Assembly (NCBI RefSeq): GCF_002272875.1
Contig: NZ_MLAN01000009.1
Location: forward strand, 1 to 64,000
Length of the DNA stretch: 64,000 nucleotides
Reading direction: 5' to 3'
Origin: Helicobacter sp. 11S02629-2
Lineage (GTDB): Bacteria > Campylobacterota > Campylobacteria > Campylobacterales > Helicobacteraceae
Within the stretch, counting starts at the first letter, position 1. Every line of letters starts with the position of its first letter. The notes under the pieces were generated by a model, which saw nothing but the letters and a program-made list of their open reading frames with translations, was not told where the DNA came from and did no database searches. Positions 18,935 to 27,118 of this stretch are shown here, one piece after another. A program made the translations under genes and the position numbers.

Positions 18935-18948
18935 GTGCTTATACTAAA

Positions 18949-19845
18949 GTGCTTTCAACTCTTAGGACTAACTTTTTAGAAAGCAAGGTAAATGCCTACT
19001 TAGTAGGTGGCTTTATAAGAGATAGGCTTTTAGGGATAGAATCTAAAGACTTAGATATAGTCTTAGATTCTAGGGCTAAGATATATATAGCACCAGTTTT
19101 AAAGGCTTTTAGGCTTAATGTCTACTTTGATCTAAGTTCTGATTTTATCTATAAAAATGACTTTTTAGAGCTAAGCTATTTTGCAAGATATGAGATACTA
19201 AGCATAAAACTAGGCACTCATAGCTTTGACTTTGTGCCTATGAGGTGTGAGCTTTTCTACACTAACTTAAGAAGTCCAGATAAGATACTTTTTACAAAAA
19301 ACTTATATCTTGATGCCTTAAGGCGCGACTTTAGCATTAATGCCATCTATGAAAGCTTGCTAGATTCTAGCCTGCTAGATCCTTTTAGTGGCCTAAAAGA
19401 CTTAGAAGAAAAAAGACTTACGGCAGTAGGAGATGCTAATCTTAAACTGCAAGAAGATGCTTTAAGGATCTTGCGTGCCCTAGACTTTGCTTTTAGATAT
19501 AACCTAAGTTTAGATAAAAGCTTAGAATCTTCCTTGCATCAAAACTATAAGCTTTCAAAATCTATCTCTCTTTTTCATAAAAAACACTATCTTTTTAGAT
19601 ACCTAAACTCCCTGCTAGCTAGTAGTAAAAAAGACTTATATAGTAATACTAGCTTAAGCCTAGCTACTAGCTTTCAAAAAGAGCTAGACTTCATCTTTGG
19701 GTGTGACTTTTTAGAGCTTGTAGATATTGTATTAAGGGGTGATGGTTTGAATATATTAGAAGATAAAAAAGTCTTAAAAAGCCTAGGCTTAGAGACATCT
19801 TTAAAACTCTCTTGCAAAGAAGTTACAAGTCTAATAAAAGAGTGA
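18949..19845 (+). CDS. cca: CCA tRNA nucleotidyltransferase / poly(A)-polymerase-like
   Basis: 298 residues. The nucleotidyltransferase signature LVGGFIRDRLLG with DLDIVL (D34, D36), RRDFSINAIY and EDALRILRALDFAFRY match class II CCA-adding enzymes. They add or repair the 3' CCA of tRNA. The protein is shorter than typical class II enzymes, with an abbreviated C-terminal body and tail after about residue 190. A GTG start at 18949 is used because no ATG or other good start is available before the conserved region. It has no clear ribosome site and lies 14 nt after the lipoprotein stop, so reinitiation is plausible. Confidence 0.87.
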   Translation: MLSTLRTNFLESKVNAYLVGGFIRDRLLGIESKDLDIVLDSRAKIYIAPVLKAFRLNVYFDLSSDFIYKNDFLELSYFARYEILSIKLGTHSFDFVPMRCELFYTNLRSPDKILFTKNLYLDALRRDFSINAIYESLLDSSLLDPFSGLKDLEEKRLTAVGDANLKLQEDALRILRALDFAFRYNLSLDKSLESSLHQNYKLSKSISLFHKKHYLFRYLNSLLASSKKDLYSNTSLSLATSFQKELDFIFGCDFLELVDIVLRGDGLNILEDKKVLKSLGLETSLKLSCKEVTSLIKE

Positions 19846-19879
19846 TTTAGAAGCCTCATTAATAACTGCCTAGTTTTTG

Positions 19880-19930
19880 CAAATAGCCTTGATGTTAATC
19901 TTTTTAGCAAAGATTAAAGCAGGCTATTTG
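19880..19930. other. 51-nt compound hairpin between cca and the Cys-repeat gene
   Basis: The outer arms CAAATAGCCT (19880-19889) and AGGCTATTTG (19921-19930) enclose inner arms TTAATCTTT (19895-19903) and AAAGATTAA (19909-19917) with loop TTAGC. All 19 pairs are Watson-Crick. There is no T tract on either side. It may act as a bidirectional terminator or stabiliser, or be a structured RNA. Confidence 0.7.
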
Positions 19931-19958
19931 TACATAACTTACTTTATAAAGGTTTAAA

Positions 19959-20729
19959 CTAAGCCTTTGTGATGCTAGACTTGCAGTTTGCACTCTTAGT
20001 AGATTTACAGTTTGCTTTGCTTGACTTACAGTTTGCCTGTTTTAAAGTCTGAGACTTACAGTTAGCACTTTTAGTTGATTTGCAGTTTGCAGACTTTAAA
20101 GAGCTTGATTTGTAATTTGCAGATTCTGTATCTAATTTATGGCTTGCAGAAGCTTTGATATTAGATTTACAATTTGCCTTATTTACATCAGACTTGCAGT
20201 TTGCTGCTTCAAAAGAGCTAGATTTACATTTACTAGATTCACATTTGCTAGATTTGCAAGATGCCAAAGCTGTGCTTTGAGTATGACCAAAGTGATGGAA
20301 AAAAAGATCATTGGTAAGATCAAATGTCATCTCTGCTTCTTCTTCATTATCTTCTAATCCAAAGTAAGGATAATGGTGTAAGAACTCCCCAAAAAGCAGC
20401 AAGCAGTCTTTGGCATAAGCCTTAGTATCTAAGATATGCATATGCCAGTACTCATCTAGCTTAATGTTTGGCGTAAGACTTATATGAGGATAGCAGATAT
20501 GAAGCACTAACCACTCTTTATAAAGGCTATTTAGTGTGCTTACTTCTACTTTATCCCAGCCATAGTGATTTATAAGCTTTGAGTTTAGCTTAGTAAAGTC
20601 TAAGGTATCAACCAAGCTAGCAGCCTCTTTTATCTTGTTAGCAGAGACAAAGTCTAGGGTAGATTTTGCATTATGTAGATTCTTAGGAGGTAGGTTTATG
20701 TCTTGTTTTGCAGTACTTTGTGTTTGCAT
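19959..20729 (-). CDS. GRDP/DUF1399-like domain protein with Cys-containing ANCKS repeat tail
   Basis: 256 residues, no signal peptide or membrane segment. Residues ~35-150 contain LDEYWHMHILDTKAYAKDC and GEFLHHYPYFG, which I recognise as the WHxHILDTxxYxxDC...HHxPYFG pattern of bacterial proteins related to the glycine-rich-domain (GRDP, DUF1399) family. Residues ~153-256 form a low-complexity Ser/Lys/Asn/Cys tail with seven ANCKS copies (starting at 176, 185, 214, 222, 232, 239 and 247), one ANYKS (204) and three more cysteines (158, 163, 168). AAGGA lies 6 nt before the ATG. The tail could bind metal or be post-translationally modified; neither is shown. No partner enzyme is adjacent. Confidence 0.72.
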   Translation of the reverse strand: MQTQSTAKQDINLPPKNLHNAKSTLDFVSANKIKEAASLVDTLDFTKLNSKLINHYGWDKVEVSTLNSLYKEWLVLHICYPHISLTPNIKLDEYWHMHILDTKAYAKDCLLLFGEFLHHYPYFGLEDNEEEAEMTFDLTNDLFFHHFGHTQSTALASCKSSKCESSKCKSSSFEAANCKSDVNKANCKSNIKASASHKLDTESANYKSSSLKSANCKSTKSANCKSQTLKQANCKSSKANCKSTKSANCKSSITKA

Positions 20730-20875
20730 GCTTAATCCTTTTTTAAAAGTATGGCTAAACCTTACTGGATTTAGAAAAACACTGTCAAGTAAACTAAGCT
20801 ATATATTTTACATAACTACACAAACTAAACTTTTTTAAACATAATGTTTCTATACGCCACTTAAAAAGCCAAAAC

Positions 20876-21292
20876 CTAGCAGCTTAAAGCTATATTTTTC
20901 CCAAGCAAGATTCCAACTAAACAAAGTCCTATGGATATAAAAAGCGTGGCAAAAAGATAGGCTAAGGCAAGAGTTTGGTTAAGCTTTAAAAGATTTAAAG
21001 TATCTAGTGAAAAAGCACTAAAGGTAGTAAATCCACCACAAAGCCCAACCATTAAAAAAAGCCTTAGATGCTCAGACGCGCTAAACTTATATAAGAAGAT
21101 AGCACTTAAAAAGCCTATAAGCAAGCTTCCAAAGATATTGACAAAAAAAGTAGCAGCCGCACTTGCATAAGCTAGATTAGTGCTACTTTCAAAGATAAAA
21201 AGACTAGTAAAAAGCTTAGCTACACCTTTACTTATTAAGAATCTTAAAACACTGCCAACTCCCCCACCTATAAACACTACTAAAATACTCAT
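20876..21292 (-). CDS. crcB: Fluoride channel CrcB/Fluc
   Basis: 138 residues, four membrane helices. The motifs GGGVGSVLRF at the start, FFVNIFGSLLIGF in helix 2 and GLCGGFTTFSAFSLD in helix 3 are diagnostic of the dimeric fluoride exporter. It starts 31 nt after the restriction-modification gene on the same strand, in a spacer carrying TGGAATCTA. No fluoride riboswitch can fit in that spacer. It is followed after 146 nt by the Cys-repeat gene. Motifs and length are normal. Confidence 0.95.
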   Translation of the reverse strand: MSILVVFIGGGVGSVLRFLISKGVAKLFTSLFIFESSTNLAYASAAATFFVNIFGSLLIGFLSAIFLYKFSASEHLRLFLMVGLCGGFTTFSAFSLDTLNLLKLNQTLALAYLFATLFISIGLCLVGILLGKNIALSC

Positions 21293-21323
21293 CGTCCTAC
21301 TTCTATATGGAATCTAAACATAT

Positions 21324-24300
21324 CTAAGAAAGATATCGCTTTAAAATAGCTTCCTTACGACTAGTACAGCCTTCCATAACCGCTTTGGCTTGAGCTATCT
21401 CGGCTTCGTAGCTTTCTATTTCTTGTACGATTTCTTGTTGCTTGGCAAGGGGCGGGACGGGGATTTGAAAACTATCAATATCAGCTTTATTTATACTTGG
21501 ATATTGACCTTTGGGCATTGCCTTTTCCATTTGTTGCATCAAATCATTAGCATACATAAAATTGAAATAAATCCATCGATTTAAAAGCACGTTTTTATTT
21601 TTACTTCTTATAATAGAAAAACCTGTAGAATAAATAGTATTTTCAATTTCATTTTCTATATAAGCAAATCCTTTTAGATTAGGGCGAACTGTTGAGATAA
21701 TGGTGGAACCTGATTGAGCTATCCGTCTTGCTCTTGAAGGTGCATTATTCCCTGTAATTTTTTGTGATAATGAAAAAATCCCTGTCCCATTTTCTACAGA
21801 ATTAATATCTACATATATAAACTCTTTATTTGGATAATGTTTCGGATTTATTGTATGTGCGTTTACTTCACACACTTCACCGAGCTTATATAAAATTCCC
21901 CCCCCCGAACTATTTTTAAGCACCTCTAAATCTTCAAACACTTTCGCAATCTTCTTTTTATACGCTTCTATAGTCATTCTACTTGTGTTATATTCTTCGT
22001 CCACTTTTTCGCATTCGGCTACGATTTTACGCTGAATGTCAAGGGGTGGTAGGGGGATTTTTGTAGTGGTAATGGTATTTGATAGATTTTGAATATTAGT
22101 TCCACTACTTTGAGAACGTATAATGTTGCGCATTACTTCATTGTTCATTATTTCATACAGATATTTGGGTAATAAGTTATCATTAGACACCCGCAATATA
22201 CCCATAAAACCACCTGCAAAAAATGGCTGATTTTCAGTAATAAAAGCTATCTTTCCTACATGCTGTTTGCTACCACTTGAAAAACAAATAAAACAATCAT
22301 TTTTTTGTAATTTCTTATTAATATCCAATGTAATATTATTACTAATGTAAATTTTCTTTGTAATAATAAACTCACCACTTAAAGTAATATTGTCTGCGGT
22401 AAGAATTATATTTTCTGTTTCTGTTTGAGTTTGATATTTTTTATCAAATGTAACTCCCCGAATTATATTTACATAATCCCCCAACTTAACAAGCGGATAT
22501 TTACTTTCAATTTCCACTTTTTTAATGCTACTTGTGTGCAAAGCCTTATCAAACTCCACGCGGGAAAAATCAAGCATATCCACAAGACGGATGGCAGAAA
22601 CAAAGTCTTTCAGGCTTTCGGGAATAGAAATTCCCCCCCCCCCCCCCATAAAATTCTGGCGGATGAGTGTATTTATCTTATTTGCGTCATTTAAATTATT
22701 AGGATTAAAAAGCGGTGTGTTTATTTTTTTGATGCCTTGCGTTATTTGTTTGATAGTAGCATCATCTTCATTTTTTTGAGCGTTAATGCCAATATACTTA
22801 ATGCCTTCATTTCCTTTTGCACTACTCCACTCATATCCTAAAAACTGCTTCATTGCCTTGTTGTCAGCAGGACTTTTTACGACTATCACATTTTGCGGAT
22901 TGCTTTTTGCTAACATAAAAAAGTACAATTTTTCTTTTTCGGCATTGCGGGTAGCTTGCATCATATATTTTTCAAGTTCGGCTGTTTTATTGGCTTTAGT
23001 ATATTTGTCAGTAATACGTTTTTTCTTTATGTTTTTTGCTTTTGCATCATCTTCAAATTTTCTTCTATACTCTTTAAAAATATCTGTACTTTGTAATATG
23101 TCTGTTAGCCTATCTTCTTGTAATAAAATTTTATAGTCTCTTAAATCTATGCCGATATGTGTGCAGTAGTCTTGTAATAAATACTCATCTTTAAATACTG
23201 TATCTACGCTAAAATCATCACCAAACCACGCATCCACACGATTTTGATAATGTTTAGCAATATCTGGTTGTATTTCTTTTCTGCGTAAAAATAAAGTGGC
23301 AGTATTCGTGCCAGTTTTGCCGAAAGTGCCGCTTCCAAATTCAGTAATGGCTATAAGATCAAAATACTTTAAGATAATCTCTCTTGTTTTAATATAGATG
23401 TTGCCATTACTTAAAATAGAAGAAGGCAAGATTATAGCCGCCACGCCACCACCTTTTAAAAGCTGACTAGCACGTTCTATAAAAAAGGCTTCTATGGAGT
23501 TGTTTTTTTCTTTATCACTCACTTCTTGTGTTAAGGAAAAAAGATTTTGGTCTTGTTCTTTCAGTGTATTTAAAAATCCTTTTACACTATAGGGTGGATT
23601 GGCAACAAGGACACTAAAAGTATTGCTTTCTATATGGTGCTTATCTTGCAAGACACTGCAAGCAAGGGCATCTTCATAGATGATATTTATCTCATCTTGC
23701 CCATACATAAACGCGGATACTTTGGCGACTTTTGAAAGGCGATATTCTTTTTCTATGCCTACAATGTTTTTATAATAGTCTGAAAGTCTATTTTTTGGGA
23801 CTATAGATTTTATTTGGCTTGCGTATTCATTTAAAAAATGTCCTGCCCCACAGGCATAATCGATAGCAGCGGGTATTTCGGCGTTTTCAGTGATTATATT
23901 TTCGAGCGGTAGTGAAGAAATTAGAAACTTAACAATCGGCATAGGTGTAAAAAACTGCCCTTCACTTTGCTTGATACCTTGGTCTAAAAAGCCCTCGAAA
24001 AGGTCGCCCAAAAACTGATGTTGCTCGCTAGTTTTTAGCTTGATATCTTGAAACATCCGTACGATTTCTTTAAGTACCTTCGCATTTTGCTTAAATAACC
24101 TTTCATTATGCACATCTATAAAAGCAAAGTCGTTGTTTGTGTAAAATTTAAGTTGGGTGAAATAATTAAGCACAGTACGTTTAGTCTCATCAGGTTTATT
24201 TTTAAAGAGTTTAAAGGCATCTTCTATGGTTTTTTTATCTATATAAGTAACATCTTCACTTAAAAACTTCTTCATACCTGTTTTATAGAGTAGTTGCAGG

Positions 24301-25232
24301 CGGTCTTGCAAATCAAAATCAGTATCATAGGCTACACCTTTCCAATAAAACTGCACACCTTTTTCATCGTTATATTCTGTCTCGTCAACAACTTTTGCTA
24401 AAAATAGATTTACTAGCTTATCAAAGGCATTTTCGTGTCCGCTAACATTATATTTTCTAAGGATAGTGGCAAACTCATGGTATTTATCTTGTATCTCTTT
24501 ATCATCTTTTACTTCTTTTAAATCATCCAAAGTGTATTTATTTTTGCCAATATCATAGGCTTTCATTTCTTTTTCAAAAAGTCCGCGTGTATCAAAGCTT
24601 TTATCATAGGTATCTTTCCAAGCACTAAAAAGCTCTTTATTATTTTTTGCCTTTGTGTAGGTTTTTGGCTCTTTTAAATTTTTAATAAACTCATCATTAT
24701 CTTGTACTTTTATAAGGCGGTATTTTGTTTGTATAGATGTACCAAAATCACTTGCATAAAGACATAAAAACTTTGCAGACCTTTCTTGTTGAAAATAGCT
24801 AAAAAGTTGTGCGCCATCTTCTAAAGTGTCACTCCAAGCTTTCTCAAACTCTTTTCCCATAGTTTTACACTCTATGATTAAAAGTGCTTTTCTTTCTCCA
24901 TCTTCACTATTAGGATAAATGGCAATATCAGCTTTTCCACTCTTGGCTTCATGTCCTAACTTCCATTTGGGCTCCAACTCGATATGTTCAGGTTTATATT
25001 CCTTTTCAAGTAGCCTATGCACACACTCAAAAACAACAAAATTTTCAGGCTTATCGAGGTTGCAAGTCGTTTTATCATTTACTATCAAGCCTTTATCTTC
25101 TGGATAAATGAGTTTTTCATTTTTAAAGTCTACTTTTAGCTCACATTTATCAATTGTCTTAATATAAACTTGATTATCTTCTTTAAAATCTAGGTACTCT
25201 AAAAGTTTTTTAAAATTGTCTCTTGTAATCAA
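21324..25232 (-). CDS. Single-chain restriction-modification-specificity enzyme (type IIG-like), phase-variable
   Basis: 1302 residues. Residues ~90-170 hold a PD-(D/E)xK-type nuclease with KADIAIYP...LIIECKTMG. Residues ~370-700 form an N6-adenine methylase with GQFFTPMPIV, motif I DYACGAGHFL (~455) and motif IV VANPPYS (~545). Two HsdS-like target-recognition halves follow, each beginning with a (V/Y)KLG(D/E) segment and ending PLPPLDIQRKIV (TRD1) or PVPPLAKQQEIV (TRD2) before a helix. G15 and G9 tracts lie before TRD1 and between the TRDs; both are in frame here, so the gene is ON. TTG start with GGAG 6 nt upstream, 9 nt after folE. It contains no GATTC/GAATC word, unlike its neighbours, suggesting acquisition. 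Confidence 0.92.
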   Translation of the reverse strand: MITRDNFKKLLEYLDFKEDNQVYIKTIDKCELKVDFKNEKLIYPEDKGLIVNDKTTCNLDKPENFVVFECVHRLLEKEYKPEHIELEPKWKLGHEAKSGKADIAIYPNSEDGERKALLIIECKTMGKEFEKAWSDTLEDGAQLFSYFQQERSAKFLCLYASDFGTSIQTKYRLIKVQDNDEFIKNLKEPKTYTKAKNNKELFSAWKDTYDKSFDTRGLFEKEMKAYDIGKNKYTLDDLKEVKDDKEIQDKYHEFATILRKYNVSGHENAFDKLVNLFLAKVVDETEYNDEKGVQFYWKGVAYDTDFDLQDRLQLLYKTGMKKFLSEDVTYIDKKTIEDAFKLFKNKPDETKRTVLNYFTQLKFYTNNDFAFIDVHNERLFKQNAKVLKEIVRMFQDIKLKTSEQHQFLGDLFEGFLDQGIKQSEGQFFTPMPIVKFLISSLPLENIITENAEIPAAIDYACGAGHFLNEYASQIKSIVPKNRLSDYYKNIVGIEKEYRLSKVAKVSAFMYGQDEINIIYEDALACSVLQDKHHIESNTFSVLVANPPYSVKGFLNTLKEQDQNLFSLTQEVSDKEKNNSIEAFFIERASQLLKGGGVAAIILPSSILSNGNIYIKTREIILKYFDLIAITEFGSGTFGKTGTNTATLFLRRKEIQPDIAKHYQNRVDAWFGDDFSVDTVFKDEYLLQDYCTHIGIDLRDYKILLQEDRLTDILQSTDIFKEYRRKFEDDAKAKNIKKKRITDKYTKANKTAELEKYMMQATRNAEKEKLYFFMLAKSNPQNVIVVKSPADNKAMKQFLGYEWSSAKGNEGIKYIGINAQKNEDDATIKQITQGIKKINTPLFNPNNLNDANKINTLIRQNFMGGGGGISIPESLKDFVSAIRLVDMLDFSRVEFDKALHTSSIKKVEIESKYPLVKLGDYVNIIRGVTFDKKYQTQTETENIILTADNITLSGEFIITKKIYISNNITLDINKKLQKNDCFICFSSGSKQHVGKIAFITENQPFFAGGFMGILRVSNDNLLPKYLYEIMNNEVMRNIIRSQSSGTNIQNLSNTITTTKIPLPPLDIQRKIVAECEKVDEEYNTSRMTIEAYKKKIAKVFEDLEVLKNSSGGGILYKLGEVCEVNAHTINPKHYPNKEFIYVDINSVENGTGIFSLSQKITGNNAPSRARRIAQSGSTIISTVRPNLKGFAYIENEIENTIYSTGFSIIRSKNKNVLLNRWIYFNFMYANDLMQQMEKAMPKGQYPSINKADIDSFQIPVPPLAKQQEIVQEIESYEAEIAQAKAVMEGCTSRKEAILKRYLS
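21898..21906 (-). repeat. Poly-G tract (G9) between the two TRDs
   Basis: Nine C on the plus strand encode a Gly linker near residue 1110. Reading the shifted frames, loss of one G gives a stop after 10 codons and gain of one G gives a stop after 3 codons. Either leaves an enzyme of about 1115 residues with TRD1 only. Confidence 0.85.
22633..22647 (-). repeat. Poly-G tract (G15) between methylase and TRD1
   Basis: Fifteen C on the plus strand encode Met-(Gly)5 near residue 864. Reading the shifted frames, loss of one G gives a stop after 7 codons and gain of one G gives a stop after 20 codons. Both would remove all DNA-recognition domains. A tract of this length is expected to be highly slippery. 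Confidence 0.92.
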
Positions 25233-25241
25233 GCCTAGCTC

Positions 25242-25799
25242 CTAGCCTTTTATAAAGTCTAAAAACTCAGCCCTAGTTTTAGAATCCTTTTTAAAAAGCC
25301 CACGAAGGGCTGAGGTTAAAACACTTGCACTTTTAGATTCTACCCCTCTCATCTCCATACACATATGGCGTGCCTTACAAACTACCATAATGCCTTTTGG
25401 CTTTACTATATCAGCTATGGTATCTGCGATTTGTGTAGTTAAGCGCTCTTGAATCTGCAAACGCCTTGCATAAATTTCAACTAACCTAGCTAGAGATGAG
25501 ATGCCAACTAGCCTATCACTAGGTATGTAGCCAATTGATATATGTCCAAAAAAAGGAAGCAAATGATGCTCACACATAGAGTAAAACTCTATATCTTTAA
25601 CGATTACCATCTCATCACACTCAGTTACAAAAGTAGTGCTAAGAATCTTATGAGGATCCTCGCCATAGCCACTATAAAGGGTCTTCATGGAATCTAAAAA
25701 ACGCATATTTGTATCTTTTAGTCCTTCCCTTGTGCCATCTTCGCCAATGGCACTAAAAAAATCTTTAAAAAAGACTTTGCTGCTTTCTTCTATGTCCAT
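25242..25799 (-). CDS. folE: GTP cyclohydrolase I (FolE type)
   Basis: 185 residues. Zinc ligands C76 and H79 in CEHHLLPF and C147 in RHMCM are present, with the conserved VGISSLARLVEIYARRLQIQERLT block. It opens GTP to dihydroneopterin triphosphate, the entry to folate and queuosine precursors. It lies 32 nt after murA in the same direction, and its stop codon overlaps the ribosome site of the following restriction-modification gene. Length and motifs are normal for the family. Confidence 0.96.
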   Translation of the reverse strand: MDIEESSKVFFKDFFSAIGEDGTREGLKDTNMRFLDSMKTLYSGYGEDPHKILSTTFVTECDEMVIVKDIEFYSMCEHHLLPFFGHISIGYIPSDRLVGISSLARLVEIYARRLQIQERLTTQIADTIADIVKPKGIMVVCKARHMCMEMRGVESKSASVLTSALRGLFKKDSKTRAEFLDFIKG

Positions 25800-25831
25800 T
25801 TACATCCCTTTGCTTTTAGCATATAAAAACT

Positions 25832-27118
25832 TTAAGCTTGCTCTTTAAGTCTTTTTATATCAGCCCCTAAACTTCTTAGCTTGCTTTCTAAGTCTTCATA
25901 GCCCCTATCAAGATGATAGATTCTATGTATATCTGAAGTGCCTTTAGCAACTAAAGCACTTAAAACTAAAGCACTACTAGCACGTAAATCTGTAGCCATA
26001 ACATCAGTGCCAAAAAGAGGAGTTTTACCAGTGACTTGAGCTACATTGCCATTCATAGATATATTAGCCCCTAAGCGTTGAAGCTCATTAACATGCATAA
26101 AGCGGTTTTCAAAAAGTGTCTCACGTATAACCGAAGTGCCTTCACACTGCGTAGCTAGTGCCATAAACTGTGCTTGCATATCAGTTGGGAATCCGGGGAA
26201 CTCGCTAGTTGTGATATTAAAAGCTTTCATATTTTTAGCTTTTAAAAGCTTCATAGTACAAACCCTATCATCATCACAAGAGTAGTTTATATCAAAGCCT
26301 ATCTCTTGAAGTTTTACAGTGATGGCTTCCATGTGAGATTCTATAACGTTATGCAGTGTGATAGGAGAGTTAGTTATAGCCCCTGCACAAAGGTAAGTGC
26401 CCGCTTCTATCCTATCAGGTATGACTGCACTTTCTTTTAAGCTTAAAAGGCTTCCTTCACTTCCAGTTATGCTTATCTCATCAGTGCCTATGCCTTCTAT
26501 CTCAAGCCCTGCATCACTTAGAATCTGACAAAGCTGCACGACTTCAGGCTCCTTGCAAGCATTAACTATCTTAGTTTTGCCGTGTGCTAAAGCTGCTGCC
26601 ATGATGATATTTTCACTGCCTGTAACTGTCTTTTTATCAAAGACTATAACAGCACCTTTAAGTCCATGCGGGGCTTTGGCTAAGATATAGCCTGATTTGA
26701 TATCTATCTCTGCACCCATAGCACTAAGGGCTTTTAAGTGCATATCAACGGGTCTTGCACCTATAGCACAGCCTCCAGGAAGACTAACTTCACAATGGTG
26801 GAATCTTGAAAGAAGAGGACCTAGCACAAGTATAGAAGCCCTCATCTTTCTTACTATGTCATAGACTGCTTTGGTGTTATTAACACTACTTGTATCAAGT
26901 AAAACTTCATTTTTATCTAAGCGGGAGATACTAGCACCAAGGTTTTCTAAAAGCTTTATAAAAGTATTTATATCTGCGACATGGGGGACATTAGTTAACT
27001 TAAAAGGGGTTTTTGAAAGTAAAGACATAGCAAGCAAAGGAAGGCTTGCGTTTTTAGCCCCTGATATATTAATCTCGCCATGAAGGGGCTTTCCCCCAAC
27101 TATTTGTAAATAATCCAT
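25832..27118 (-). CDS. murA: UDP-N-acetylglucosamine 1-carboxyvinyltransferase
   Basis: 428 residues of the EPSP-synthase fold. K22 in [10 protein letters not shown], the active-site loop Cys C117 in [12 protein letters not shown], and the C-terminal [13 protein letters not shown] are intact. It transfers enolpyruvate to UDP-GlcNAc, the first committed step of peptidoglycan synthesis. The Cys form predicts sensitivity to fosfomycin at the target (family knowledge). The ATG overlaps the last base of the upstream membrane-protein gene, so the two are translationally coupled. Confidence 0.97.
   Translation of the reverse strand: MDYLQIVGGKPLHGEINISGAKNASLPLLAMSLLSKTPFKLTNVPHVADINTFIKLLENLGASISRLDKNEVLLDTSSVNNTKAVYDIVRKMRASILVLGPLLSRFHHCEVSLPGGCAIGARPVDMHLKALSAMGAEIDIKSGYILAKAPHGLKGAVIVFDKKTVTGSENIIMAAALAHGKTKIVNACKEPEVVQLCQILSDAGLEIEGIGTDEISITGSEGSLLSLKESAVIPDRIEAGTYLCAGAITNSPITLHNVIESHMEAITVKLQEIGFDINYSCDDDRVCTMKLLKAKNMKAFNITTSEFPGFPTDMQAQFMALATQCEGTSVIRETLFENRFMHVNELQRLGANISMNGNVAQVTGKTPLFGTDVMATDLRASSALVLSALVAKGTSDIHRIYHLDRGYEDLESKLRSLGADIKRLKEQA

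Noticed and set aside
19959-20300. CRISPR-like array in the repeats of the Cys-repeat gene
   Set aside because: The DNA repeats are short, unequal in spacing and in frame with a protein repeat; there are no spacers or cas genes.
20876-21323. Fluoride riboswitch before crcB
   Set aside because: Only 31 nt separate crcB from the preceding gene and no riboswitch-like structure is present.
22425-22779. Plus-strand open frames across the poly-C tract
   Set aside because: They are shadows of the restriction-modification gene, with no family resemblance or ribosome sites.
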